A stretch of 64,000 bases of DNA from PALSA-1444 sp964291045 (GTDB taxonomy: Bacteria > Chlamydiota > Chlamydiia > Chlamydiales > Rhabdochlamydiaceae), in the NCBI RefSeq assembly GCF_964291045.1, contig NZ_OZ197277.1, positions 62,001-126,000 of the forward strand, read 5' to 3'. The position numbers and the translations under genes are program-made. The notes beneath the pieces were generated by a model. It was not told where the DNA came from and ran no database searches. It worked only from the letters and a program-made list of their open reading frames with translations. The first letter of the stretch is position 1. Every line of letters begins with the position of its first letter. Positions 44,751 to 53,320 of this stretch are shown here, in pieces.

Positions 44751-45317
44751 TTATGAGGAAGAGGGTATTTTAAGTTCTTGACCTGGCCGAATCACATCAG
44801 AAGAGAGGTGATTAGCTTTTTTAAGCTCTTCTAAAGAGACGTTGTGATCTTTTGCAATCTTTTGAAGAGAGTCTTTAGGTTTTACGCGGTAAGAAAGAGT
44901 GTTTTTAGGAGATAGCTTAGAAAGAGCTGTGCGTAGTTTGCCAATCTCTTCAAACTTTTGATCAAGAAGCGCCATTTTTTCTGCATGATGCGTTAAAGAG
45001 TGATGAGATTGCTTAGCATATTGCATGAGAGATTGCATCTCTTGATGCATTTTTTCTAAAGTTTTTTCCAGCTCACTGATCTTTTTTGCTGTTTGCGTAG
45101 TTGCTGTAGTTTCAAAAGACCGCACATGATGCTCTATTGTTTCAATGCGGTCTTCAAGAAGCCTTAAATCAAGCTCGGATTCTCCTACTCTTTGCCTTAA
45201 ATCTGCCATTTCAAGACGTAAGTCGCTTACCACTCCGTTTGTTAAAGAGGAGTTTTGAAGGCGTGTACATCCAGAGATAAGAGAAGCTAAAAGAAGAAGA
45301 GTCCAAACTGAGCGCAT
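44751..45317 (-). CDS. LysM-domain lipoprotein with coiled coil (NlpD-like, CT601-like)
   Basis: 188 residues. Lipoprotein signal with lipobox LISGC (Cys17), then a long coiled coil (about 30-125), then one LysM domain at about 140-185 (YRVKPKDSLQKIAKDHNVSLEELKKAN ... LKIP), which binds glycan strands. The stop-start junction with pal overlaps by one base. In Chlamydia the equivalent gene follows pal and is thought to act with Tol-Pal and amidases at division. No peptidase M23 domain is present, so the NlpD comparison covers only the LysM part. Confidence 0.85.
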   Translation of the reverse strand: MRSVWTLLLLASLISGCTRLQNSSLTNGVVSDLRLEMADLRQRVGESELDLRLLEDRIETIEHHVRSFETTATTQTAKKISELEKTLEKMHQEMQSLMQYAKQSHHSLTHHAEKMALLDQKFEEIGKLRTALSKLSPKNTLSYRVKPKDSLQKIAKDHNVSLEELKKANHLSSDVIRPGQELKIPSSS

Positions 45318-45970
45318 TATTTTCCTTCGTGATGGATACGGAAGTGAGCCCGTCTATTTTGTGTCCAAGCATCAGGATTATGTCCTAAAGCAAACGGCCG
45401 CTCTTTTCCAAAAGATATCGTGTGGATTTGATCAGGTTTTGCTCCGTGTTGAATGAGAAGCCCTCTTACAAAGTTTGCTCTTCTTGTTCCTAAAGCAAGG
45501 TTATACGCCTCAGGGCCTCTTTCATCACAATACCCTTCAATGATCACATAGGTACTAGGGTGGGATTTGAGATAGCTTGCAGCTTTTTGAACTTGCTCAA
45601 TATACACTTTTTTTCTCACGCTATGTTGATCTGTATCAAAGAAAATCGGCGAGAATAAGCTAGAGAGCGCGCCTTGAGGTTGATTAAACTGTTCAACAGT
45701 TGGCATCCCTTTAGATCCTAACTCTTTTTTAGGTTGAGGGATAGAGATATCTGTAAACTGATTTTTAAGATCGTCATCATTTAAAGGGAGAAACTCATTG
45801 GATGAAAAGCTTGCTTGATGAGACCTATCCCAAGGGTTTGCAGCTGTCATATGTTGTTTATAATGCGCCCCTGTTTGATTATCATCCCAAATATTGCCAG
45901 ATTTACTTTGGCAACTGGTAAAGAGGAGTAAACAAAGGATGGAAGAGCTGATCTGCATGATGGTCTTCAT
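45317..45970 (-). CDS. pal: Peptidoglycan-associated lipoprotein Pal
   Basis: 217 residues. Signal with lipobox LFTSC (Cys20), a Ser/Pro-rich linker, then an OmpA-like peptidoglycan-binding domain at about 105-215 (YVIIEGYCDERGPEAYNLALGTRRA ... NRRAHFRI). The Asp and Arg residues that bind diaminopimelate (in CDERG and TRRA) are present. It ties the outer membrane to peptidoglycan and partners TolB, whose gene lies just upstream. Confidence 0.95.
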   Translation of the reverse strand: MKTIMQISSSILCLLLFTSCQSKSGNIWDDNQTGAHYKQHMTAANPWDRSHQASFSSNEFLPLNDDDLKNQFTDISIPQPKKELGSKGMPTVEQFNQPQGALSSLFSPIFFDTDQHSVRKKVYIEQVQKAASYLKSHPSTYVIIEGYCDERGPEAYNLALGTRRANFVRGLLIQHGAKPDQIHTISFGKERPFALGHNPDAWTQNRRAHFRIHHEGK

Positions 45971-46040
45971 AATAAAAGTTCCTTATTCAATAATATCGTT
46001 CGTTACAGTGTAAATGAGAAGCCCTCTTTTCGACTACTCT

Positions 46041-47375
46041 CTATTTTCCTACCCACGCAGGATAGTGTTTGACTCCTTCACCACTTGTAATCTTAATGGT
46101 CTCTGGTTGATTGAGATTCACAAGATATAGCTCAGAAGAGTGCCCATCTGTAGAATTAAATACAAGGTGAGTGCTGTTAGGTGCCCACGCAGGATTTTCT
46201 TTATGCGTTGGGCCATCTGTCAATTGCCACTCTTCTCTCGAGTTAAAATCGTAAATCCAAATTTGTCTTACTCCGTCTGTTTTTGAGCTATAGGCCAGTT
46301 TTGTTCCATCAGGAGACCAAGCAGGGCAAGAATTTTCCCGGTTTTTTTTGGATAAGAGAATAGGGGACTGCCGTTTTGTTTGATACGACGAGGGGATGAG
46401 GTAAATGCATGGCATCCCTTCTTTATCAGAAACAAACGCAATTTGGGTTCCATCAGGACTAAAGGTGGGAGAGGCTTGCGTTGATCTTGGATAAGAAAAA
46501 AGCTGAAGAGGTTTAGAAGTTTCTCTTCCTTCTTTAGAAATAGGAGCAATAAAAAGATCAGCTCTTCCTGAAGCGTCGGATATGAACGCAATCTGATCTT
46601 TTTGAGGAGAGACGGCAGGGAGGAGCTGATTGCCTTTAAGATCAAGTATCTTTTGTCCTTTTCCTCCTGAGAGGGGAGCGATACAAATTTTAGGGACTCC
46701 GTATTGATAAGAGACATAGAGAAATTGATTAGATCCAGAAGATAAAAAGACAGGGGTAATGCAGTAGTTATTTTCATGGGTCAGCTGAACCGCATTTCCT
46801 CCATCAAAATCACAGCACCAAATTTCTGAAATCACCTTTTGTTGCTTTTGTACCTTCATCGCATACAAAATCTTCGAGCTTGCAATCCCTGGCTTATCCC
46901 ATAGCGCTTTAAAGAGATGATCTGAAAGTCTATGGAGGAGCTTACGATCTTGAGAGAGGACTCCTGAGAGTTTAACGGGGGTAAATTTCTTTAGAGAGGA
47001 ATTATGAGAAGAGTAGCAAGACAGAAAAAGAGATTGCTCTTTCACTTCTACTTGTACAGCATAAGTGATTCCCCAAGCTCTCCACTTTGCTGCATGGAAC
47101 GAGTCTGCAGCAGTTGCAAGAGCTTTTTCTTTATCAGGGTGGTAAGGGATGACTTCTGCCTCTCCATTATGGTGCATATCAAAGCGCAGTACTGAGCGTA
47201 ACTGCGTTAAATAGCTATCTGAAAAAGAGCCATCTGAGCAGGTGATTTTACCCAAATAAAGAGGGTCTAACGAGTTTGACTTACTTAAACAAACCCGGAT
47301 TTCCTCTAAGGGATGCAGGGTGATTAAAGGAGTAATGCAGCAGAGAATACAGGTTAAAAAGAGTTTAAACTTCAT
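46041..47375 (-). CDS. tolB: Tol-Pal system periplasmic protein TolB
   Basis: 444 residues with a signal peptide (about 1-20). An N-terminal mixed domain is followed by a six-bladed propeller with repeated WD40-like (PD40) units: LPAVSPQKDQIAFISD, SPTFSPDGTQIAFVSD, CPAWSPDGTKLAYSS, NPAWAPNSTHLVFNS. It binds Pal and TolA. The start overlaps the end of the tolA-like gene by 11 bases, consistent with one operon. Confidence 0.95.
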   Translation of the reverse strand: MKFKLFLTCILCCITPLITLHPLEEIRVCLSKSNSLDPLYLGKITCSDGSFSDSYLTQLRSVLRFDMHHNGEAEVIPYHPDKEKALATAADSFHAAKWRAWGITYAVQVEVKEQSLFLSCYSSHNSSLKKFTPVKLSGVLSQDRKLLHRLSDHLFKALWDKPGIASSKILYAMKVQKQQKVISEIWCCDFDGGNAVQLTHENNYCITPVFLSSGSNQFLYVSYQYGVPKICIAPLSGGKGQKILDLKGNQLLPAVSPQKDQIAFISDASGRADLFIAPISKEGRETSKPLQLFSYPRSTQASPTFSPDGTQIAFVSDKEGMPCIYLIPSSYQTKRQSPILLSKKNRENSCPAWSPDGTKLAYSSKTDGVRQIWIYDFNSREEWQLTDGPTHKENPAWAPNSTHLVFNSTDGHSSELYLVNLNQPETIKITSGEGVKHYPAWVGK

Positions 47376-48372
47376 GACAAAAATTGAAAATCCATGTTTT
47401 TTCTTCAGGTTTTTTTACAGGGAATCGAAGCTTAGGGAGATTTTTTTCCAGATAAAGCCTATTTTTCCCACTTTCCGCATTTAAGATTTTTAATTCCTTC
47501 ACCGTTCCATCAGCTCTTAATGTGAGAGACACTTTCACATCACCTGATTCTGGAAGATGAAGAGAGGTATATAAAAAACCCACCACTAAATCCTCTTCGC
47601 TTAAAGCCCCCTCATGAGAAAAGAGAGCGTGAGGTGAATAGGAGCTCTCTTCTTCATGATCCACATCATCAGGCACTACAGCTATAGAAGATCCCCATGA
47701 GGGAGTTTGTGTCTTAGGATAGCTTTTCTCTTCAATTTTAGCGAGCGCTTCCTCAATCTCTTTCCACGCTTCAAAAGATGAAAGAGAAGAGGGCTCTATC
47801 GTAGAGGGAGTTACTACAGGAGAGGAGGGAGAAGATTGAGGCACTCTTGGCTTTTGAGGAGCATCTACTACTTTAGGAGAAGAAGAGGTTTTAGGGAGCG
47901 GTTTAGCAGCAAGAGAAGAGGGCGGCTTTAAAGATTGAGAGGGGGCTTGCTGCTTTTTAAGCTCTACAGGAGAGGGCTTTATATTCGTTCCTGCCTGAGT
48001 TTTAACTGAAGAGGCTGACTTTGAGGAGACTGTTTTAGAAGAGACCGAGAGATTAGGCAGCTTTTTTTGAGAGCTTGGAGTAGAAGACGGCTCTACTTTT
48101 ACTCTGGGGTTTACTCTAGGCTCTAATTGAGCGGGAGAAGAAGATTTTTTCTCTGAACTTATAGCGGAAGAAGATGCGCCTTTGATAGGAGCGGAAGAGC
48201 TTTTTTGCGAGAGGTTTTTCACAGCAAGAGAGGGGTTTCTTAAAGGAACCGTGGTTCGGATTTTCACAGAAGAAGAGAGCTTTTTACGTGAATGGGAGGG
48301 AGGTGTTACGAGAAAAAATATAAAGATGATGTGAAGTGTTATCACCAAAGATGTGAGCTTTTTTAACATCAT
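47365..48372 (-). CDS. tolA: TolA-like energy-transducing protein
   Basis: 335 residues. One N-terminal membrane helix (SLVITLHIIFIFFLV), then ~200 residues of Ser/Pro/Lys-rich low-complexity spacer instead of the Ala/Lys helix of enterobacterial TolA, then a small TolA/TonB C-terminal domain (GDVKVSLTLRADGTVKELKIL ... LRFPVKKP) at about 265-335. It transmits proton-motive force from ExbB/ExbD to TolB/Pal. The corresponding Chlamydia gene (CT598) is usually just hypothetical; order and domain pattern support TolA. Confidence 0.8.
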   Translation of the reverse strand: MMLKKLTSLVITLHIIFIFFLVTPPSHSRKKLSSSVKIRTTVPLRNPSLAVKNLSQKSSSAPIKGASSSAISSEKKSSSPAQLEPRVNPRVKVEPSSTPSSQKKLPNLSVSSKTVSSKSASSVKTQAGTNIKPSPVELKKQQAPSQSLKPPSSLAAKPLPKTSSSPKVVDAPQKPRVPQSSPSSPVVTPSTIEPSSLSSFEAWKEIEEALAKIEEKSYPKTQTPSWGSSIAVVPDDVDHEEESSYSPHALFSHEGALSEEDLVVGFLYTSLHLPESGDVKVSLTLRADGTVKELKILNAESGKNRLYLEKNLPKLRFPVKKPEEKTWIFNFCHEV

Positions 48373-48385
48373 AGGGTTATTTCAC

Positions 48386-48799
48386 TTAATGCGGTTTTAA
48401 AATCACATCCATTTGGTCATATCCTGCAATTTCAATGGCATTTTTTACAGTTTGATAGGTTCCAAAATGGGCTCTTTTATCTTGAAAGAGTTGAGGAGCT
48501 TGATGAGGCGCTTCTTTAAAGCTTTGTTTAAGCATTTTTAAGAGCTCATCTGCTGAGACGCATTTGCTTTGAAACCAAATGGTATCGTCTTGCTTGACAT
48601 GAATGGTAAGGGATGACTGCTTAGGGGGCTGTGTAGAGCCTCCTCTAGAGGCTCCTTGAGCTAGCTCTACATGGTCTAATTCAAGTAAGGGAGCAACTAA
48701 AATAAAAACAATCAAAAGAACAAAGACAACATCGATGAGGGGAGTGAGGTTGATTTCTGACTCAAGAGGAGCTGTCTCATGTCTAAGCGATCTTTTCAT
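48386..48799 (-). CDS. exbD: ExbD/TolR biopolymer transport protein
   Basis: 137 residues. One N-terminal transmembrane helix (LTPLIDVVFVLLIVFILVAPL) with the conserved proton-path Asp in LIDVVFV, then a periplasmic domain. Starts overlapping the exbB stop (ATGA) and ends 13 bases before tolA. It forms the proton channel with ExbB. Confidence 0.93.
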   Translation of the reverse strand: MKRSLRHETAPLESEINLTPLIDVVFVLLIVFILVAPLLELDHVELAQGASRGGSTQPPKQSSLTIHVKQDDTIWFQSKCVSADELLKMLKQSFKEAPHQAPQLFQDKRAHFGTYQTVKNAIEIAGYDQMDVILKPH

Positions 48800-49536
48800 T
48801 CGACTTTTCTATATTGGATTTCAATTTGAGAGATGATGAGGGTGAGAAAATCATCCATTTCTGAAAGATATCTCTTTAAGTAGTTTTTTAGGTAGTTAGA
48901 GCCGATTAAGGCAGGGATTGCAATGATGAGCCCTAAAACAGTTGTGGCTAGCGCTGTAGAGATCCCTCCTAAAATAGCGCTACTTGATCCTAAGCTTCCT
49001 CCTCCTTGAAGCCCTGTAAAGGTCTCTAAAATCCCCCATACAGTCCCTAGGAGCCCAAGAAACGGAGCAAGTGTCACGATCGTGGGTAAGATGAAGAGAT
49101 ACCTTTCTAAGAGGTTATTTTGAGAGGAGATAATCATGAGGCCATACGCTTCAAGCACATTGAGATCATTAGCGGTGAGATACGCATTAGAAGAGGATCC
49201 TCCTTGAGAGAGGAAGTATTGATTCTTATTCAAGAGATCAATGGTTTTCCCTTTCACAGAGAAAAAGATGTGATGAAAAGGGTGGGGAGACCCTTGTGCT
49301 TTTAAAGCAGGAAAAGAAGAGGCATCAAGAGTGAGTAAAGGAGCTTTTTGCGCTTTAAGAGCTCCTTCAAAATAACGAGAGAGCCTACTCACTTGATAAA
49401 CCATCCACAGCTTGTAGATAAGCGTCATCCAGCAAACCATAGAGAGAAGAACTAAGCTTAAAATCACGACTTTCCCAAAAGGGTCTGATTGAGAATAGGC
49501 TAAAGAAAATACGTTAGAGGCGGCTAGTATAAGCAT
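48796..49536 (-). CDS. exbB: ExbB/TolQ proton-channel protein
   Basis: 246 residues with three membrane segments. The MotA/TolQ/ExbB signature lies in the C-terminal half: ERYLFILPTIVTLAPFLGLLGTVWGI, and GISTALATTVLGLIIAIPALIGSNYLKN. First gene of the leftward Tol-Pal operon; a promoter is found 42 bases upstream. Confidence 0.95.
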   Translation of the reverse strand: MLILAASNVFSLAYSQSDPFGKVVILSLVLLSMVCWMTLIYKLWMVYQVSRLSRYFEGALKAQKAPLLTLDASSFPALKAQGSPHPFHHIFFSVKGKTIDLLNKNQYFLSQGGSSSNAYLTANDLNVLEAYGLMIISSQNNLLERYLFILPTIVTLAPFLGLLGTVWGILETFTGLQGGGSLGSSSAILGGISTALATTVLGLIIAIPALIGSNYLKNYLKRYLSEMDDFLTLIISQIEIQYRKVE

Positions 49537-49577
49537 AAATAATAGATTTCCTTCTAGAGAGAGGCCATGCCTCTTCC

Positions 49578-49606
49578 ATCATACCAAAATAACTCCCAAA
49601 TCCCAA
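49578..49606 (-). promoter_or_regulatory. Candidate promoter TTGGGA-17-TATGAT for exbB operon
   Basis: Leftward strand: TTGGGA (49601-49606), 17 bases, TATGAT (49578-49583). Good position, 42 bases before the exbB ATG. A small hairpin AGAGGC/GCCTCT follows near 49560-49574 in the leader. Confidence 0.5.
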
Positions 49607-49855
49607 TACAAATTGTGCATGACTTTTGACTCTAGACAAGAGAGCGCATAGCACCTATGTGATCCCCCTAAAGAGTGCTTTTATAGATTGGGTAAGGGTT
49701 AAAAACAATTCAAAATTATTAAAACTATTCGTTAATTAAATTCCTTTTTATTTCAATAACAAATAAAAAATAAATAGTTTTATTAATTATTTTAAATTAA
49801 CTCTATTTTTAATATTCAAATTAATTTAAAATAAAGTTTATAACAAGGAGTCTTT
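49607..49855. other. Very AT-rich divergent spacer
   Basis: From about 49700 to 49850 the DNA is nearly all A and T, much poorer in G and C than neighbouring genes, and probably holds the promoter of the rightward gene at 49856. It ends in a strong AAGGAG five bases before that ATG. No gene seen. Confidence 0.5.
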
Positions 49856-50668
49856 ATGATCAATTCTTATGCGCTCCGTTTTACAAAAAACGTCTTCCCT
49901 TTACTGAAAATAAATACGAGTCAAACCTCTATCTCTATTCAGGCTATTCAAGCAATTGCTAAGCGGTCTTTTTCTACAACACCTCCCTTAATGTCTAAAG
50001 TGATTACTTCACCAGGCGATATTGGAACATCTCAAACACCCTCTGTGATAACAGGAAAATTTCTTACGCAAAAAGCAGGAAGACCTAGGGTGGTTCTTTT
50101 TGTGACTGCAAAAAAAATCATATGGATTGCCTTGAAATCTCTTAAAATAGCTCAGACAGATGAAACCATTATTATTCGTAAAGATGATGATAATCGTCTT
50201 CATAATGACTCTATTGTTGTGATAAACCAGGTGAGTACAACGGATCATGACGATCCTCTATTAAAAAAGATTGGAAGTTTAAAAAATTCATGGCTGTATC
50301 AAAGAATAATGGATAAATTTCTTAATCAGATTAAATTAGCAAGTAATCCTATGATATCTCATCAAGGAGATATTGTTGAGGTGAAGACAGCTGAAGGGAT
50401 CTCTTTTCAAGCTATTGTCATTTCTAATGAGAAAAGGGGAGCTAATACAGCTTTGATAGCGAGGATGAGTGAGGGGAATAAAGCGAAAGAACCTTCTTCA
50501 CTGCTTTATACTTCATTTAAAGAAGCTGAGGGATTACAAGAAAAAAATATCATTATCGATATGCTAGATCTTCATACAGTTTCTAAAGAAACTGTAACAG
50601 TTATAGGTAAAGCACGGAGTAAGGTCGTAAGTATGATCTATGATGCCATCGAAAAATTAGCAAAATAA
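49856..50668 (+). CDS. Tandem MazF/PemK-like protein with mitochondrial-type leader
   Basis: 270 residues, ATG with AAGGAG. No acidic residue occurs before D55, and the leader ends in AKRSFSTT (R37-S-F-S-T-T), which matches the R-3 cleavage pattern of mitochondrial presequences (R-x-F|S). The rest looks like two MazF/PemK folds in a row. Domain 1, about 55-158: GKFLTQKAGRPRVVLFV, NDSIVVINQVSTTD, LLKKIGSL, then a closing helix. Domain 2, about 165-270: GDIVEVK, FQAIVISN, LQEKNIIIDMLDLHTVSK, VIGKA, closing helix. The catalytic-loop Arg is present in domain 1 (GRPR) and absent in domain 2. No antitoxin gene is adjacent. If imported by host mitochondria it could cut mitochondrial RNA; this is inference. 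Confidence 0.6.
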   Translation: MINSYALRFTKNVFPLLKINTSQTSISIQAIQAIAKRSFSTTPPLMSKVITSPGDIGTSQTPSVITGKFLTQKAGRPRVVLFVTAKKIIWIALKSLKIAQTDETIIIRKDDDNRLHNDSIVVINQVSTTDHDDPLLKKIGSLKNSWLYQRIMDKFLNQIKLASNPMISHQGDIVEVKTAEGISFQAIVISNEKRGANTALIARMSEGNKAKEPSSLLYTSFKEAEGLQEKNIIIDMLDLHTVSKETVTVIGKARSKVVSMIYDAIEKLAK

Positions 50669-50742
50669 CCCATTTTTACAACAATACAAGCACTTTTTGA
50701 GATGCTCATAAAAGTGCTTGTATAGAAATTTAAAAAACCAGT

Positions 50743-51504
50743 TTATTTTTCTAGGGAATTAAGCTCACTCTCTAATTCTTCCTCAAAATAGGCAGAGTAG
50801 TCAGTTAGCTCTCCTTCATCAATCAAATCTTGTGACATCTTGTCATAATAAGCAAACAATCTCTCCTGAGATTTTCTTGCTGTCTCTTCATCGAGCAAGC
50901 CAAGGCTGGCTCGGTGCTCTAGTTCATATATATCAAAATCTTCAATATTTTCAATTCTACCGTGATTGAGCTCAATTAAACGATCAAGCTCTGGATTAGC
51001 ATATTTTATAGCAAAATCTGCATTTCTTTTATCATCCAATATCTTGGTGATCTTTTCGTCTAGTTCAGGATCAATAACTTCCTTACTAATTACAGGAAAA
51101 AGATCAACTAAGTCACTATGAGTTGCTTTGTCTAAATCGATTTGAACAAAGTTTTTAGGCTCTGATACCCAACCAGGCTCAAATGATGCGAGGAATTTTT
51201 TTTCTGCTTCAGCATCGATAACGCCTCTTTCCATGAGAGGTCTTAGCCATGAGGCATCTCTGATAAAGGTGGGCTCTGTTTGATTTTCTTGAAAGGATTT
51301 AGGGTGAGGTGCTGTATATAGAATAGGCTCTTGCATTTGAGTAGAATGAGAAGTTGTAGATCCGAGTTTAGAAGAGGCAACCTCAGTTGCTTTGGTGACT
51401 GTTGTGCTGAAAAAAACAGTAGCAAACTTTCCATTAGTTTCTTTTGGGATTAAGAAAAGAGAGGTGTGTTTTCCCACCCGTTGAAGGATATTTCTTATTA
51501 GCAT
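50743..51504 (-). CDS. Unknown protein, one 188-residue module, mitochondrial-type leader
   Basis: 253 residues from ATG at 51504, set by AAGGAG six bases upstream and by the promoter at 51535-51564, which lies inside the longer frame. The leader LIRNILQRVGKHTSLFLIPK is basic and amphipathic and continues to VFFSTTVTKATE, a presequence-like end. After a Ser/Thr/Gln linker comes one copy of a module also found three times in the neighbour: RDASWLRPLMERGVIDAEAE ... IDLDKATHSDLVDLFP ... PELDRLIELNHGRIENIEDF ... DLIDEGELTDYSAYFE. The module is acidic and predicted helical; within it a G-V-I-D-x-E unit recurs three times, 48-60 residues apart. I recognise no known domain. It is a clear paralogue of the next gene, including its upstream DNA. 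Confidence 0.75.
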   Translation of the reverse strand: MLIRNILQRVGKHTSLFLIPKETNGKFATVFFSTTVTKATEVASSKLGSTTSHSTQMQEPILYTAPHPKSFQENQTEPTFIRDASWLRPLMERGVIDAEAEKKFLASFEPGWVSEPKNFVQIDLDKATHSDLVDLFPVISKEVIDPELDEKITKILDDKRNADFAIKYANPELDRLIELNHGRIENIEDFDIYELEHRASLGLLDEETARKSQERLFAYYDKMSQDLIDEGELTDYSAYFEEELESELNSLEK

Positions 51505-51534
51505 AGTGTACTCCTTAAAATAGATGAATTTCTC

Positions 51535-51564
51535 ATTATTCATATCCATTAATAAAACAATCAA
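51535..51564 (-). promoter_or_regulatory. Promoter TTGATT-18-AATAAT, conserved in both module genes
   Basis: TTGATT (51559-51564) and AATAAT (51535-51540) with 18 bases between; the same boxes and spacing, within a longer conserved block, precede the paralogue at 53586-53615. Conservation between the two copies supports function. Confidence 0.55.
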
Positions 51565-51664
51565 TAAAAATGATTTTTATCATAATTAGTGGTGATTGTT
51601 TCAATAATATGCGATATGCACATTTTTTAATAAGAATAGTCTGTTTTAGCAGGCGTAGATTCTT

Positions 51665-53320
51665 TTATTTCTTTTCTGGAAGATCTTGCTCATTTTCTAA
51701 TTCTTCCTCAAAATAGGCAGAGTAGTCAGTTAACTCTCCTTCATCGATAAGATCTTGTGACATCTTGTCATAATAAGCAAACAACCTCTCCTGAGATTTT
51801 CTTGCTGTTTCTTCATCGAGCAAGCCAAGGCTGGCTCGGTGCTCTAGTTCAAATATATCAAAATCTTCAATATTTTCAATTCTCCCATGATTGAGCTCAA
51901 TTAAACGATCAAGCTCTGGATTAGCATATTCTATAGCAAAATCTGCATTCATTTGATCATCCAGCATCTTGGTGATCTTTTCATCCACCTCAGGATCAAT
52001 AATATCTCTAACTGTTAAAGGGAGAATATCAATCAGGTCATCATAAGTGGCTTTGTTCAAATTGATTTGAACAAAGTCTTTAGGGTTTGATTCCCAGTCA
52101 GGTTCCAATGATGCAAGGAATTTTCTTTCTGCTTCAGCATCGATAACGCCTTTCTCAATAAGAGGCCTTAGCCATGGGGCTTCTCTGAGAAGAATGGGCT
52201 TAGATTGGTTTCCTTGAAGGGGTGGATCTTTGGATGGCTTATCTTCTAAAAGATCATTCTCTAAATCCGGCTCAAAATAGGCAGAGTAGTCGGTTAGTTC
52301 TCCTTCATCGATAAGATCTTGAGACATCTTTTCATAATAAGCATCCACCCTGTCATATGCCTTTCTTGTGGTTTCTGCATCAAGCATACCAAAATTAGCT
52401 CGGTGCCGTAGCTCGAGCATATCAAAATCTTCAATATTTTCAATTCTACCGTGATTGAGCTCAATTAAACGATCAAGCTCTGGATTAGCGTATTTTAAAT
52501 CTAAATCTGCATTCCTTTTATCATCCAATATCTGGGTGATCTTTTCATCTACCTCAGGATCAATAACTTCCTTACTAATTACAGGAAAAAGGTCAACTAA
52601 GTCACTATGAGTTGCTTTGTCTAAATCGATTTGAACAAAGTTTTTAGTCTCTGATACCCAATCAGGCTCAAATGATGCGAGGAATTTTTTTTCTGCTTCA
52701 GCGTCGATAACGCCTTTTTCCATGAGAGGTCTTAGCCATGAGGCGTCTCTGATAAAGGGGGGCTCTGTTTGATTTTCTTGAAGGGATAAGTCTTTGGATG
52801 GCTTATCTTCTAAAAGATCATTCTCTAAATCCGGCTCAAAATAGGCAGAATAGTCAGTTAGCTCTCCCTCATCGATAAGGTCTTGAGATGTCTTTTCATA
52901 ATAAGCATACACCCTGTCATGTGCCTTTCTTGTTGTTTCTGCATCAAGCACGCCAAGGGTAGCTCTGTGCCTCAGGTCAAACATGTCAAAATCTTCAATA
53001 TTTTCAATTCTCCCATGATTGAGCTCAATTAAACGGTCAAGCTCTGGATTAGCATATTCTATAGCAAAATCTGCATTCATCTGATCATCCAATATCTGGG
53101 TGATCTTTTCGTCTACTTCAGGATCAATAACTCCTTTACTCATTACAGGAAAAAGAGCAATGAGATCGCTATGAGTTGCTTTGTCTAAATCGATTTGAAC
53201 AAAGTTTTTAGGCTCTGATACCCAATGAGGCTCAAATGATGCGAGGAATTTTTTTTCTGCTTCAGCATCGATAACGCCTTTTTCCATCAGGGGTCTTAAC
53301 CATGAGGCGTCTCTGATAAA
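51665..53320 (-). repeat. Three tandem 564-bp repeats inside the effector-like gene
   Basis: Copies lie at 53320-52757, 52756-52193 and 52192-51665 (last copy short). Long stretches are identical at the DNA level between copies and with the single copy in 50743-51504, showing recent duplication or gene conversion. Confidence 0.85.

Noticed and set aside
46268..46777. 169-codon leftward frame within tolB
   Set aside because: Same strand but shifted frame of the tolB propeller repeats; Leu/Lys-rich composition without domain features.
49856..50668. Ordinary MazEF toxin-antitoxin locus
   Set aside because: No antitoxin gene adjoins, the protein has two domains and a long basic leader; an ordinary TA pair does not fit.
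51665..53320. 564-bp tandem repeat considered as CRISPR, transposon or assembly artefact
   Set aside because: The repeats keep frame, carry diverged third copies and encode a continuous protein, so they are protein modules; an assembly error in copy number cannot be excluded but not the repeat itself.
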